Assembly (NCBI GenBank): GCA_030765065.1
Contig: CM060978.1
Span: forward strand, 111,581,692 to 111,645,691
DNA length: 64,000 nt
Reading direction: 5' to 3'
Source of the DNA: Deroplatys truncata
Taxonomy: Eukaryota > Arthropoda > Insecta > Mantodea > Mantidae
The translations under genes were made by a program, and so were the position numbers. The notes below the pieces were generated by a model, which was not told where the DNA came from, ran no database searches, and worked only from the letters and a program-made list of their open reading frames with translations. This document shows, piece after piece, positions 10,940-22,978 of the stretch (the first letter of the stretch is position 1; every line of letters starts with the position of its first letter).

Positions 10940-12960
10940 CACAGTTTTAACTCTTATCAGATTAGCTGTATTTCGGTAGATTGCTCCTATGGTAAGCGCA
11001 TCATTGGAGAACGGACAGATTTTGAAAATACAAGACGAGATTTTCTACTACACTTAATGCATGTGTATTGCATACTATTATTTCGACGACAGTGAATAAT
11101 AGAAATAGCAGTTCCGCGAAAATAGACTTAATAATCTACTAACGCTGTTAAACATTGTGGCCTCAGTAGGATGGTCACCAACATTAACACTGATGGCGAA
11201 CTGACGATCAATTATCCACCCTTGCTTGTTGATCTGAAAAAAAACAATAACTTGCAGCTCACACTTAGCTGTTGCATGAATTAAATCTGAAATAAAAAGG
11301 AAGTATTTAAATGGCAAAGTTTAATTATCAATAATAAATGCCTGCAATAATAAATACATCAAAACTTTGAGAATTATGTATAGTTCATACACAAACGTGC
11401 AGAAAAATAAGCAAAACAACAGGAATGTTAGTTTACCAGCACTGAATGCGGGAAATTAAATTTTCTACCATGATAGCATAAACGTGAACTGAATCAGAAA
11501 CAACTATCGTCGAAAACTATAACAGCTTGATGGAGCAGCTCCAGCACATTCTCATTTCAATACTTTGATTGCTATTTAAAGCAATGCTAGATAACGAACG
11601 AACAGAATCGGTAACAATGCACAGCATACTGCAACGATAGAGGTTTTCCTTAGAATAACTTAACGCACTTTAAGTGGTTTTACTTTTCCTAGCACATTCA
11701 TTTTTTATTAAATATTTATTCGGACTAAATTTTATTATCCCAAAATAAACGTAGTAGCTGCTAAAAAAATTTGACCGTGGTGCCGAGCAAAACAACTCCA
11801 GAGAACAACTGCAGTAGGCATTGCACCTTGTTAACTGCTTCGCGTGTGCTGTTATGGTATTCATTAATTTTAAAGTTATATACTTGTTAGTGGAACTTAT
11901 TATTGCAATTAGTTGCTTAAAATCAAGAATTGCTTACTCATTATCCACGGGAAAAGTAACTTAGGCATTGAGCACTACAACTTTGTTTATTGAATCGCGT
12001 TTGTTGGTAATTTTCTGGCGAAAATGCGCAAAGCCACATCAGATTTGTTCAAATAACCAGAGGGAATTTATCTGTATTTTTTCTTTTTATTTTCTTTATT
12101 TTTGTCACATTTAATTTGTATCTTAAATATGCAAGTACGACCAATGACCTATGCCCTAAGAATTTTTGTAATAACTTTATCTACTATTATTGTTTTTGAG
12201 ATTTTTAACTGTAATTTTGAAAATAACTATTTATCAATGAATAATTTGAAAATAAAACGTGTTTTATTTTTTGAGTAATTTTTAGAAAAGTGTGAGAAAT
12301 ACTTACATTGTATTCACTTAACATTAAAGTATTGTCTATAAAATAATCTATTCATGTATATATTTGAAGCTTGAACAATAAATGAGCCTTCGCTGAAATT
12401 CTGTCAATAAGAAGTATCCTAAACAACCATCTAAAATAGTTTAAGCTTTGATTCTCCAACTCAAAGTTTTGTACTCAAGTCTTTCTTCCATTACATCTAA
12501 TTAATAGCTATGATATCATAACGGTACCACGATTCGTTTTAAAAACAGAATAAAGACAATATAGAAATAGCGACAACTTTGTACTGCTTTCCTCCTCAGA
12601 ATAAGAAGTCCTGTATTATTGTCTTGCACAGTTTAATGGATGCTCCAATTACTAGAGCAATCAAGCTTCTTGAAAGTCATATAGAAAAGTTCAGAATGAT
12701 GAATACTGCAACATTTATTTTGGAAGTTTGACGATAACAGAAAATCGATCAAATGTCAGAAATATTTTTATGCAATAAAGACAAAATTAGGCGGCTATAA
12801 TCGCAAAGGTTAAACCTGAGCGTGCACATACAAAACCGTGGTATCTAACTACACTAATCTAAAATATAAAAGGAAATTACGTTTGCTGCAAAGCTTAACA
12901 TCTCTCAGATCTGCAACATGATGCAGTAATAACGATTAACGAGTATTCAAATGAGCCCTG
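10940..12960. other. AT-rich sequence without recognisable gene
   Basis: Short open frames only; no domain recognised. Confidence 0.5.
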
Positions 12961-12984
12961 AATCTTCAGAATAAGCACAACCCG

Positions 12985-13075
12985 TGAAAAAATCATCCCA
13001 ACCAGGATTTGAGCTTGGGCTCTGCGAATTACTGGGTCTACACGCTATCAATTCCATCATGGAGGTGTGCAAACT
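12985..13075 (-). mobile_element. tRNA-like SINE head
   Basis: On the minus strand, TGATGGAATTGATAGCGTGT (A-box-like) is followed by GAGCCCAAGCTCAAATCCTG (B-box-like). Confidence 0.45.
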
Positions 13076-13599
13076 AACTCGCGATTCATCATCTCATTAC
13101 ATGAGCCCGGCACTATTGTAAATTATTCCGAAGGTGCACCGGCCTTGTCAAGTCACTAGGATAACATCACTAGAAGTCAGCTCAGCTGTTATTGGCCCTA
13201 GCGACAACACATTAGAGAAAGGCGAGAGAATGATCGAAATGTCCTTAAAATCTGCTTTGCTATGCCCGTGCACAGTCAACTGTTAGGTAGTGTATTTGCC
13301 ACTTCAAACTCCCCTTATATGGAAATACTGATAAAATTCCTTTCCATCCTTACTTTACATTTAAGGTAAACCGGAACTTTTTATGATTCTATTTATACTT
13401 TTATCTCTTTTATCTCTCCCTACATTCTAGGAGATCTCGACAGCTTCACTCCTGCTCCGGATTTGAGGTAACTGCTTGATATTGACATTTAGTTCAGGAA
13501 ATGCATAAATGCCTTTCCTAATTGATTATTTAGTCGTCTCCCCATATAGAACAGATCATGAACTCTAGCTCGAATGATTCGCCACTTAACATAAAGAAC

Positions 13600-13890
13600 A
13601 AGATCGTAAATTTGTGCGAGGGGTTTCGGGTTCGATTCCCGGCTGAGGGTTGGGGATTTTGCTCTCTAGCCAAGATTATTCCCTATCCTCCCCAGAGTCT
13701 GGAAGTATGAATGAGAGGGTGAATGTGTGTATGATCTAATGATTAAAAACCAAAAGTGCAAGAAACCCAACAACAACAGTGTTAACACCATTGCACCATT
13801 GCCAATAGGCAATTAGTTCAAAAGGAAAGGCCGCTGATAAGACTAATGTAGTTAAATGCGGGATATAAACGGAACTAAAAAAAAAAAAAA
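13600..13890 (+). mobile_element. tRNA-derived SINE with A-tail
   Basis: A canonical B-box GGTTCGATTCCC at 13629-13640 precedes a SINE-style body (TTGGGGATTTTG). The unit ends in a 14-A run at 13877-13890. The A-box side is degenerate. Confidence 0.6.
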
Positions 13891-13894
13891 GGAA

Positions 13895-15460
13895 CGTAAG
13901 TGTGCAAGTGTTACATTTCAGGCACGTTCACAAAACTTGTATCTTGCGCTCTGGTATTTACTACACATTTTAGGAAATAATCCTAAGAATCTACATTTTT
14001 AACAGCTCCCCATATAAACTACTCTTGAATTTCCACCGATTTCAAACAAATTACATCCATGAATATTCGCTTAGCATTTGTTAGTATTCTTTATTTAACA
14101 TTTTCGTTTCTTTTTCTAGTTGTTTAAAAAACACATCTTAACCAATATGTCGTTTCATTGCATACATTATTGTGGAGTTTGCATTTTGCAAGCTATCCTA
14201 AAAGCTTAAAATTTTACCGTTACGGTGAGAAGCTATATTTTGAAAATGTACACCATTATCCAAGATTTTATTTAACTTTAATGTCAGCTTTTATTTTGTT
14301 TTAATTTCTAAAGATATCTTAAGGGGTGCACAAATAAAGCTGACATTTCCGGGTCCATGCCGAAGGACCTGAAATGATTTAAAAGGTCAATTTCAAATGA
14401 AAGGTGTAGTTGTGTGTTTCAGTCGAGTTGTAGTTAATTAAAACTATGTTTAATCCATTTAAGACTTAATAATGATAGATTAAAATTTTGGTATTATGTG
14501 GAGATTCGAAACCTGATCTCTCGCATGACAAAACGCAAGCACAAACCATTACGTCACGCAGAAACTGCTTCGAATGGAAATCTTCTACCATTAATGAGCT
14601 TTCGGGCAATGACCTTGATTCCATTATTGTTGTATTCTGATTCTAATAGCTATAAGTCATCAAAATAAAAAAAACATCATTTATTTTCTATGAGCCGTTT
14701 GCACACACACACACACACACAGATATAATTGCAGTATTTATTTTACTTATATTCAACTGCACTCAAAATTCTGAGGCTCTTTGACTACCCTTAATTTTGT
14801 ATATGTTTAAAATTTTCGACAAATGTTCTCGGACTCTCTTATATGAAATGTCAACTCCGTGGTGTAGTGGTTTCCTGAAAATTGAAAATGTGTGGGAGAC
14901 TCCCTACATAAACTACTCTCAGTTTTATTTAGATTTCAACCAAATTTGAAATGTATTGACAAGCATCTTCAAATCCTTCAAAGCCGGGACATGTCGCAGG
15001 TAAACGGATGTCAGCTTTATAAACGTGCAGTAAATATAAAATTTAATTAGAGGACGGTTTCCAAGACGTAATTACTGCTTTGTCTGCCATAAATTTCTTT
15101 GTCCCTGTTTATGTGGGAGAATCACATTTCTAAGGAAGCGTATACAGTTAAATAACCGTGTTATGATTAACAGACACTTAATATGGGTCTCCTTGACCGT
15201 AAGAAGCAGCCAACGATGCAACGGTAACAACGGTGTTGCGCCTGACGGATTCTGTCAAGGCCGGAACACCATAAATACAGCCTGGGCAAGTATGCAGGAA
15301 GTTCCTGTAATAGTTGAGGGCGTGCAAATGTAATACCTGCTGTTGTTAATCTCTAACCAAATGAAGATCACGCTACAACAAAACGTGCTTTTCCTTTCAT
15401 AGCTGAATTTGTGATTACACCGAAATCTCCTCAGAATCTGTTATCAGTTTCAATCTCTAC
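13895..15460. other. AT-rich sequence without recognisable gene
   Basis: Contains a short (CA)n run at 14702-14721 and possible decayed tRNA-like segments near 14510 and 14860. Nothing else is supported. Confidence 0.5.
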
Positions 15461-15474
15461 CACATACTTAGAGG

Positions 15475-16295
15475 AAGTATTGCATCCCATCCAAAACTCC
15501 AGATTTTAACGAAAACGTGTTTTGAGGTGTCTTGAATCCCATAAAGATATTTTAGAACACGTTCCTTGTGTGTATGTGTGAGCAGCGTAACTCAAAAACG
15601 AAATATCGGATAAACAACAAACTTTGTAGATAAGTTAGTATCTTCCAAAGATTCGACAAGAATATTTTCAACAACACTCCCACACCCCAAACTATCGTTT
15701 GGAAAAGTTTAAATACATTCACAAAACCAGCTTTAACGGTTTTGATTAAAATGTGTACTATATATTTAAGGGATTTACATAACAAATAAAATGTGTATCT
15801 TGAATTTTTGGGAAAAGCTTGTGAACTGCGCTTCATTCGAAAACAGTTTCATATAATTTTGTATACCTCATAAACCGTAATATGTAGACAAAAGCATAGC
15901 TAGAACAAAAAATATAAATATCTTAAAACACAAATGATTTCAAGTAACTATTTTTTGCATCAACCATTTCCGAAATATCCGTTATTTCTTTAAATTGTTC
16001 AATACTTGTCATTTGTTAAGTGCTGCCACCACTGAGTTATTTCTCAAGACGTCATGGAAAGAGTATATTATTTCAAGACCATCATATAGGGATCCTCTTT
16101 TAAACATTTGATTATCGCTTTGGTTTCTTGTATTCACCCTACCTACAATGAAATGTGTAATTAATCTATTTCTATAAACTTTATCTCGATTAGCATGACA
16201 TAGATGGAAAAATAAATATGTTTAGGATTGGTTTGTATACTCTATATAAAAATAAACGGCAGTGGATATAGAAATTCATGTGAATATAACATTGG
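15475..16295 (+). repeat. Rep-A copy, diverged, near full length
   Basis: Family blocks occur in order: GTATTGCATCCCATCCAAAA, AACGTGTTTTGAGGTG, TAACTCAAAAACGAAATATC, ATCTTCCAAAGATTCGAC, ACATAACAAATAAAATG, and the 3' end CTTTATCTCGATTAGCATGA followed by TTCATGTGAATATAAC. No coding capacity. Confidence 0.65.
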
Positions 16296-16299
16296 ATAC

Positions 16300-18340
16300 G
16301 TATGTGTTTCTTTTATCACAAGGTAAAATAACTTTATCTTACGATACATATTATGTTTAAGGGTCATTTTCGCAAAGTCTTCTAATCATTGTATTAGCTA
16401 TGACTTAGGAGACATCAGAATAAGTGGATAGCTTCTCATATTTAGAATGTGTACCATAGTTTCCTACATGAAGTGATGGAGGAAACCAAAAAGAGGATAA
16501 TGATGGTAAAGGAAGTTCTTAATAATAGTAATAATAAATAATAATAGAAAAATAACATATACTGTGAACCCTTAAAAAAAGTAAGAAGAGATACTGAACA
16601 AGTACTGTGAGGTGAATGGACTTGTGTAGTGCAGAATCTTTGACGTTGCGACAAAGTGAGGGAAAGCGATTGGAAATATCCAAAACGAGGGATCGGAGGA
16701 TAATGGAGCGTGTGAAAGAGGAGTACAAAATAAGTAAGTAAGTTGTTTCACAAAGATGGGCGAGGGGCAGTGGTAATAATGAAGAGAAAAATAAATGGAC
16801 TACGAAATAAATGAGAAGAACCTGCTTGTTAAGAGGTACACTGTAAGGGATGGTGAATAGTAAAAAGCTTCAGGAAGGTTGAAGATAAATAACAGACTAA
16901 GACAAATGGATCGTTTATAGAGAAAAGTGGAAAAGATACAGGAATGAAGGAGGCTCGATTCACAACGAAGCCTTGGTCAGAAAATTAATTGACAGCTAAA
17001 AATAGTTTATGTGCAATTTATTGTTCTAAGAGTTAATCATTCAGACTTTTCTCATGTACCTTCGTAACATAAAATCATATAAAGCATTTGTATTAATGGT
17101 TAATTTACTCAGAGTGATCCAATAATCAAGCACAACTTTTTTTTTAAACAGATAGCGAAGCTTGATGTATCAAGCATTATATTTAAGTGCATGGTGTTGT
17201 AAGTTAGTGCCATTTCCTTGAGCATGCTTAACTCCATGGAAATCTGAAAGTAATCATTTTGCACATTACTTTTCATGTTTGGATTCATTTTGAATCAAAA
17301 TAAGTTTTTCCGAGTAAAATGGTGTCAGTTTATCTACCCTTGTATTTCTTTTTAATGAAACAGCACCATTTACAAGCAGGTGAGCTTTTGGCTTATTCTT
17401 ATTCAGACGTCGCCCCGCTGTCGGCCTTATAACGTCTATTGGCTTTTGCCGCATATTGCTTTTTCTTTTGAAGTTAACGTAAACGTGAAATTGTCTGCGT
17501 TTCTGGAACTACATAGATACCCCTAACACGATTGACCTATTGTTGATTATTAATGGACATTATTGTAGAGAGTATATGATGCTTTGTTAGCCACAACAAC
17601 GCAGAGTATCTGCAATATCTTCGACAACGTGATTCATTAATGAACTGGACGACGTCGATTGAATTGAAGACTATTTCCAACAAGATTGTGCAACAGGGCA
17701 TGCCTACATATACAGACTCCCAGGAACTTAATAGCCATTTAGTTTGGTGATCGCCTTCTCAATGTGTGACCCGCATAGATCGTCTCTGCAGATCTACACC
17801 TGAGCTAGCTCTTACTAACTCCAAAAGAACACCTAGAATTAAATCAACAATTTTCATGCGGATACCCTTTGGGAGCCACAGAATGTGTTTCAACTGGTAC
17901 AGTTTGACTTGCGTTTGAATTCAGGTGGAAGACATTTTCAACATTACTGGGACCAAAATAATTCTCCAAGAGTTGCTCTACCTTCATAAGTGTTTGTTGA
18001 ACTTAAAGTGTTGCTTTTAGAATTAAGGTACGTGACTAATTGGCAAAGGTTTATTTGAATTAACCACTAATTGTTTCCGCAGATATTCTAAACATTCCTA
18101 GCTCTTTAATAGTTGTTATAATAATCCTTAAATCACTATAATCAAGAGCACACACGAAGGCGGGTGAGAGAGAGAACCACTGCGCAAAGGGAGAGAGAAA
18201 GAAAGAGAGAGAGAGAGACGGAGACAATACATTACCTCTATTTTTAATTCTCACTCGCTATGCACTGGTAGGTCACATGACTCAAAGCAATGCTACTGCG
18301 CACCCCGATCTACTCCCATCGATACAGCGCAAGCTGTATC
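16300..18340. other. AT-rich sequence without recognisable gene
   Basis: Only short frames. A GA-rich low-complexity tract lies at about 18165-18222. Confidence 0.5.
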
Positions 18341-18347
18341 GTATTGA

Positions 18348-18593
18348 AAGTTACCTAAGGAGGAGAACACGACCGACAACACCGACGACAGAGCCGAGCG
18401 GCTGACGCCCATTGAGGCTTCAATCGCCGGCATGAAGGAACAACAACTACGCGCCACCACTGACATCGCCAACAGCCTCCGCCAGCTACAGGACAACCAC
18501 CACAAGCTGGAGGAAAGCTACATTCTGATCCGGAATTTCCTAGAGCAACATGTCCTGCAACAGCCTGCTCAACACAACAGACGCTGCAGATGA
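18348..18593 (+). CDS. Small GC-rich coiled-coil ORF, possible retroelement gag/ORF1 fragment
   Basis: This frame is open from just after a stop at 18345 to TGA at 18591-18593, about 81 codons. It is distinctly GC-richer than its surroundings. The peptide is Gln/Glu/Leu-rich with heptad-like spacing (for example SLRQLQDNHHKLEESYILIR), so a coiled coil is likely. The first internal Met is at about 18431, and the true start is unknown. GC-rich sequence continues without a clear frame to about 18800, and an AATAAA signal occurs at 19077-19082. Such coiled-coil segments occur in gag and LINE ORF1 proteins, but I recognise no family. Longer minus-strand frames over the same stretch look like GC-driven shadows. 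Confidence 0.35.
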   Translation, partial: KLPKEENTTDNTDDRAERLTPIEASIAGMKEQQLRATTDIANSLRQLQDNHHKLEESYILIRNFLEQHVLQQPAQHNRRCR

Positions 18594-19230
18594 ACACTCC
18601 ACAACGCCTCCACATGATCTCACCACCACCATTCACCATGAAAGTCACCACTGACTGTTAGGTCGCAGTCAGGGCCCCGGTCATGGCAGTAACCTAGCCT
18701 GCACCGCGGAGAACTCCGCAACATGCCACAGTTACCCACAATCCGCCGGTTGCGCAAGCGGTACCGGCCACCACAACTACCAACATGACCCAATAATTGG
18801 CGCCACCTCAGAACAAAACCCTTTTTATTCCTCTTCCTTTCTCCTTCCAAATACCCCTTAAAAACATAAAAAAAAAGAAGCACCCCGCACTTAGCCGCCT
18901 TCGTGTAAGCTCCCGACTATCCTAAGGCCTTAAACTGTTCTTGGTGACATAAGTTGCTCACCATATAGGTTATTGTATAAACTACAAGACTTTACCACAA
19001 CAACACACTAACTAAGATATGTTAATTGTAGCCTGTAAGCCGGGCCCCATTAGACTGGCACCAGGTCATTTTGATCAATAAACAAAACTGAACTACTCCC
19101 GATTCTAATCTTAAGCTTTGCTATTTTATTACTCACTGATTCTTTACAATATATTCGAACATCATATCCAAACATCATCTGGACTGTTTCCATTATTATC
19201 CTGTCGCATCTATTGGTTTCTTATACAAAA

Positions 19231-19681
19231 AGTATGGGTTCCATTCACCTGACTTTCTCTATTCGCTCTTCTAGGTACAAACTATTCTTATAAAAACTCA
19301 TTCTTCTATCTACTTGTTAAACCTTCATCACACATTTTGTTGTAGGTATAAGAAGGCTACAGTAACCTAATCAATAGATAGATTTTTAAAAAGCTATGCG
19401 ATGGCTTTAAAATGCAATCCTCTTTGCTTGACCACGAGAAACACGTATTGGGACTTGCCTAAGTATTTGAAAATGTTAACCAATAACAACGAATATCTTG
19501 GAAATGATAATGCTACAAAAATGTTTGACATAACTTGTGCTCTTTAACCCGATCTACATATTTGTGTAGTAAGATTTAGTCTCTCTATTATTGTTTACCA
19601 ATCATACCAAAGTTATTCAGAATGAAGAGGACTTCACAGACTATTCTCAGGAAATTCAAGATACATGTTTTATTTGTCATG
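19231..19681 (-). repeat. 3' half of the Rep-A copy split by the Polinton-like element
   Basis: In minus orientation, from the junction leftward, it reads ATGACAAATAAAACATGTAT, then AACAATAATAGAGAGAC, then TACTACACAAATATGTAGAT, and ends in the family's 3' terminus (GAATAGAGAAAGTCAGGTGA, about 19252). The missing 5' half resumes at 35077. Confidence 0.75.
19676..19681. repeat. Target site duplication, left (GTCATG)
   Basis: GTCATG directly precedes the element end AGTAGGATATAT. The identical hexamer follows the other end at 35077-35082. Intact Rep-A copies have one corresponding site (TTATGACA), so it was duplicated on insertion. Confidence 0.85.
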
Positions 19682-19699
19682 AGTAGGATATATAGGAGA

Positions 19700-20480
19700 G
19701 AGCTGGGCCACTTTTTTGGGCATATATGGCAAAGGATAGGGAAAACGAGGCTGGATGGGGTGGTTCAAGGAGGAAAATGGGTTTATATGGAAGAGATAGG
19801 GAATACGACGACCGATACTATGCTAAAGAGGGTTGAAGGAGGGAAATACGTTTATATGGAAGAAATAGTAGAGAGGTGTTAGGCTAGGAGGGTTTAAGTG
19901 TGCGTTTATAAGGAGAGACGAGAAAACGGAGAGAGATCCTATGTTAGGATACACAGGTGTTTAAAGCTAGAATGTGTTTTATATAGGCTAGATAGGAAAC
20001 CAAAGAGATACTCAGCTAGACAGGGGAAAGAAGAAGAATGCGCTTTATGAGAGGTAGAGGATACGGGGAGTGGTGTTAGGCTAGACAGAGGTTGAGAGTA
20101 GAGTATGCGTTTATATGTATGAGAAGTATAGGAACAGGAAGAGGGTGCTAGGCTAGACAGAGGTTGAGGAGTAGAGTATAGGTTATATGAGAGGTATAGG
20201 AAAACGAGGGGAGGTGTTAGGCTAGACAGAGGTTGAAAATAGAGTATGGTTTATATGAGTGGTATAGGAAAAGGAGGAGAGGAGTTAGACTAGACAGAGG
20301 TCGAGGAGCAGAGTATGGTTTATGTGAGAGTCATAGGTAAACGAGAGAGGCGTTAGGCTAGACAGAGCTAGAGGAGTAGAGTATGTAGGAGAGGTGTTAG
20401 GCTAGACAGATACTAAAGGAGTAGCAATATGGGTTTATATACAGGAGAGATAGGGAATAGGAGGTGCTAGACTTGAAAGC
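19700..20480. repeat. Subterminal array I, left arm
   Basis: Tandem repeats of roughly 65-70 bp carry the core GGCTAGACAGAGGTTGAGGA, followed by a TTTATATG...GGTATAGGAAAACGAG block. At least eight degenerate copies are seen. The mirror is at about 34340-35060. Confidence 0.8.
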
Positions 20481-20554
20481 GACTTTAGACGTGAACTTAG
20501 TGGAAAACTGTTTCATGTCAATGTTCTAGACATGCCCATCACGTAACCTATTCA

Positions 20555-20962
20555 GGGAAAAAGGTGGCCCACAAAGGGAAAAAGTTGACTAGCAAAGGGA
20601 AAAACGTGACCAGAAAACAGAAATTACTAGCAAAAACTTTAATAATCAATCTGGAAAAACCCTACAAAACCGGATTAATAAATAAACCCCAGCCGCAACT
20701 AAAGTTGATGAATGAACAAGAGCTGAAACAGGGGTTGGAGCAGCTATCGCTGCAGGCAATCAAGCCGAAAAAGGAATTTGTGCACTTTTTGTTATTCCTG
20801 CCAAAGGGAAAAATGTGACCAGCAAAGGGAAAAAGGCGACCTGCAACGGGAAAAAGGTGACCAGTAAAGGGAAAAATGTGACCAGCAAACGGAAAAAGGC
20901 GACCACCAAAGGGAAAAAGGTGAGCCATAAAGGGAAAAAGGTGACCTGCAACGGGAAAAGCT
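20555..20962 (+). repeat. Array II, left arm: 21-bp repeat (AAAGGGAAAAAGGTGACCAGC type)
   Basis: A 21-bp unit that reads KGKKVTS in one frame. It is interrupted at 20614-20801 by a non-repetitive segment absent from the right arm. In this arm the frame opened at 20564 runs into that insertion and stops at 20818, so no full repeat protein is encoded. Confidence 0.8.
20614..20801. other. Left-arm-specific 188-bp insertion in array II
   Basis: Replaces about 27 bp of the 21-bp array present in the right arm. It is open in the frame of the array (…[17 protein letters not shown]…), but I recognise no family. It could be a captured fragment or a segment lost from the right arm. Confidence 0.55.
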
Positions 20963-20974
20963 AACCCACTAACA

Positions 20975-22290
20975 CTAACAGGTAAGTAATTCAGCTAGTT
21001 TTGCAAGAGGATGACTGGATCATAGCAGTGTATGATTTCACAGGTAATTCAGCTAGTATCGTATGTATTTAGGCTAATTCGTCTAGTAACACAGGATAGA
21101 TTCCAGATGCTAACTGCATCATGGCTCTGCATGATTTCACAGGTAATTCAGCTAGTATCGTAGGTATTTAGGCTAATTCAGCTAGTATCACAAGAGGATA
21201 GATTCTAGGGTTGGGTATAGCTTAGTGTCGTATTTCACAGGTAATTCAGAGAGTATCGTAGGTATTTAGGTTAATTCAAGTATCACAGACGTTTAGAGTA
21301 ATTCAGCTAGCATTACAGGAGGGTAGGTTCCAGGGGTTGGTTATAACATAGCTTCGTATTTCACAGATAGTTCAGGTAATATCGTAAGTATTTGAGGTAA
21401 TCGACATAGCTTCACAGATATTATTGATAATTTCGATCAGAGATTTGTATCACAGCTATTTAAGGTAATTTAAGTTGCATCAATGGTATTTGAGTCATTT
21501 TAACAGGTAATTCATCTAGTATCATTGGTATTTAAGGCAAACCAGATAGTATCACAGGTGCTCGTGCTAATTTAGAGCAGGAATTCGTATCAGAGCTAGT
21601 TAAGGTAATTACACATGATTCGGGTAGTATCACAGGTATTTAAGTCATTTTCACAGGCAATTCAGCTAGTTTCGTGAGCATTTAAGCTAATTCATCTAGT
21701 ATCACAGGACGCTAGATTCCAGAGGCTAACTGCATCATAGCTATGCATGATTTCACAGCTAATTCAGCTAGTATCGTAGGTATTTAGGCTAATTCAGCTA
21801 GTATCACAGGAGGCTAGATTCCAGGGTTGGGTATAGCATAGTTTCATATTTCACAGGTAATTCAGAGGGTATCGTAGGTATTTAGGATAATTCAAGTAAC
21901 ATAGGTGTTTAGAGTAATTAAGCAAGCATTACAGGAGGGTAGGTTCCAGGGGTTGGTTATAACGTAGTTTCGTATTTTACACATAGTTCAGGTAATACCG
22001 TAAGTATTTAGGTAATCAGCATAGTTTCACAGATGCTCGTAATAATTTCGATCAGAGATTTGTATCACAGCTATTTAAGGTAAATGCAGGTGATTCAGGT
22101 TGTATCAATGGCATTTGAGTCATTTTAACAGGTAATTCTGATAGTATCACAGGTGGTCGTACTAATTTAGAGCAGGAATTCGTATCTGAGCTAGTTAAGG
22201 TAATTTCGCATGATTCGGATAGTAACACAGGTATTTAAGTCATTTTAACGGGCAATTCAACTAGTATCACAGGTACTCATGGTAATATAG
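20975..22290. repeat. Array III, left arm: AATTCAGCTAGTATC-type repeats
   Basis: Short degenerate units (TTCAGCTAGTATCACAGG, TATTTAGGCTAA) make up a higher-order unit. The ATTCCAGA...CTAACTGCATCAT landmark at 21100 recurs at 21716, a period of about 616 bp. The mirror is at about 32700-34015. Confidence 0.8.
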
Positions 22291-22454
22291 AGAGTAATTA
22301 AATTATAAAACATTTCTCATCCAACGTTACAACAATTTATATACTTTTTTCTAAATCTTACAAACTTATTATATGTTAAACAGTTATTGTACGATGCGGA
22401 GAGGGATAAACTGCATATTGGTTCACAAATTGAAAAGCTTTACGTCAACATACC

Positions 22455-22460
22455 TTTATT
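22455..22460 (-). terminator. Polyadenylation signal of left PolB copy
   Basis: AATAAA on the minus strand followed by GGTATGTTGACGT, identical to the right-arm site. It lies about 205 nt beyond the ancestral PolB stop. Confidence 0.5.
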
Positions 22461-22664
22461 TTAGTTCGTTGTAGATGTCTCTCCCCTTTTATCTAGGCTT
22501 GAGACTAGCACTAGGATTGCTCCTAATGGCAGGGTTACCACCTTCCCTTCCATCTTCTTCTTTCTTCATCAGGCGTCAGCTATCAGCATATACAGCACAC
22601 AGATAACCTTCTTTTTTAAGATTGTAGACTCACGAGAAAATCTTTATCTTTAACTTACATTCTT

Positions 22665-22978
22665 TTAAGCACTGTTTGCAATATTGTAATGTCCATACGC
22701 ATATGTCGTTATCCCGTCTGCAGCAATAATTCTTTTATCATCAAACGGAGTCAATGCAATTTTATTCACTTGCACTGTAGCAAGAGCATGCTTTCGTGAT
22801 AGGATCAGATTCATAGATGTTCTGATGATTTCACCGGTTTTAAGACAGTCTGTATAGCTGTCAAACGAAATGTACTGCTTAATAGCGCTACGTTTTAAAC
22901 CTTAATCTTTTTTATCATTGACCCTTGAATATCTAAGGCATACATCTTAGGACGTAGTCCAACAAAGCGTAGGATGAT
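22665..22978 (-). pseudogene. Decayed C-terminal segment of left PolB
   Basis: This is the counterpart of 32013-32327. After the shared TAA, the frame continues to about 22900. There, a 1-nt deletion relative to the right arm (GATTAAGG versus GATTAAAGG) shifts it into a stop. Several further substitutions separate the two arms here, so this tail is more eroded than the 3.3 kb upstream. Confidence 0.8.

Noticed and set aside
18293..18883. Three overlapping minus-strand frames of 70-98 codons
   Set aside because: Cys/Trp/Ser-rich GC-driven shadows; the plus-strand frame has the more protein-like, coiled-coil composition.
20564..20818. 84-codon protein gene in left array II
   Set aside because: Composite of the 21-bp satellite and the left-only insertion; not matched in the right arm.
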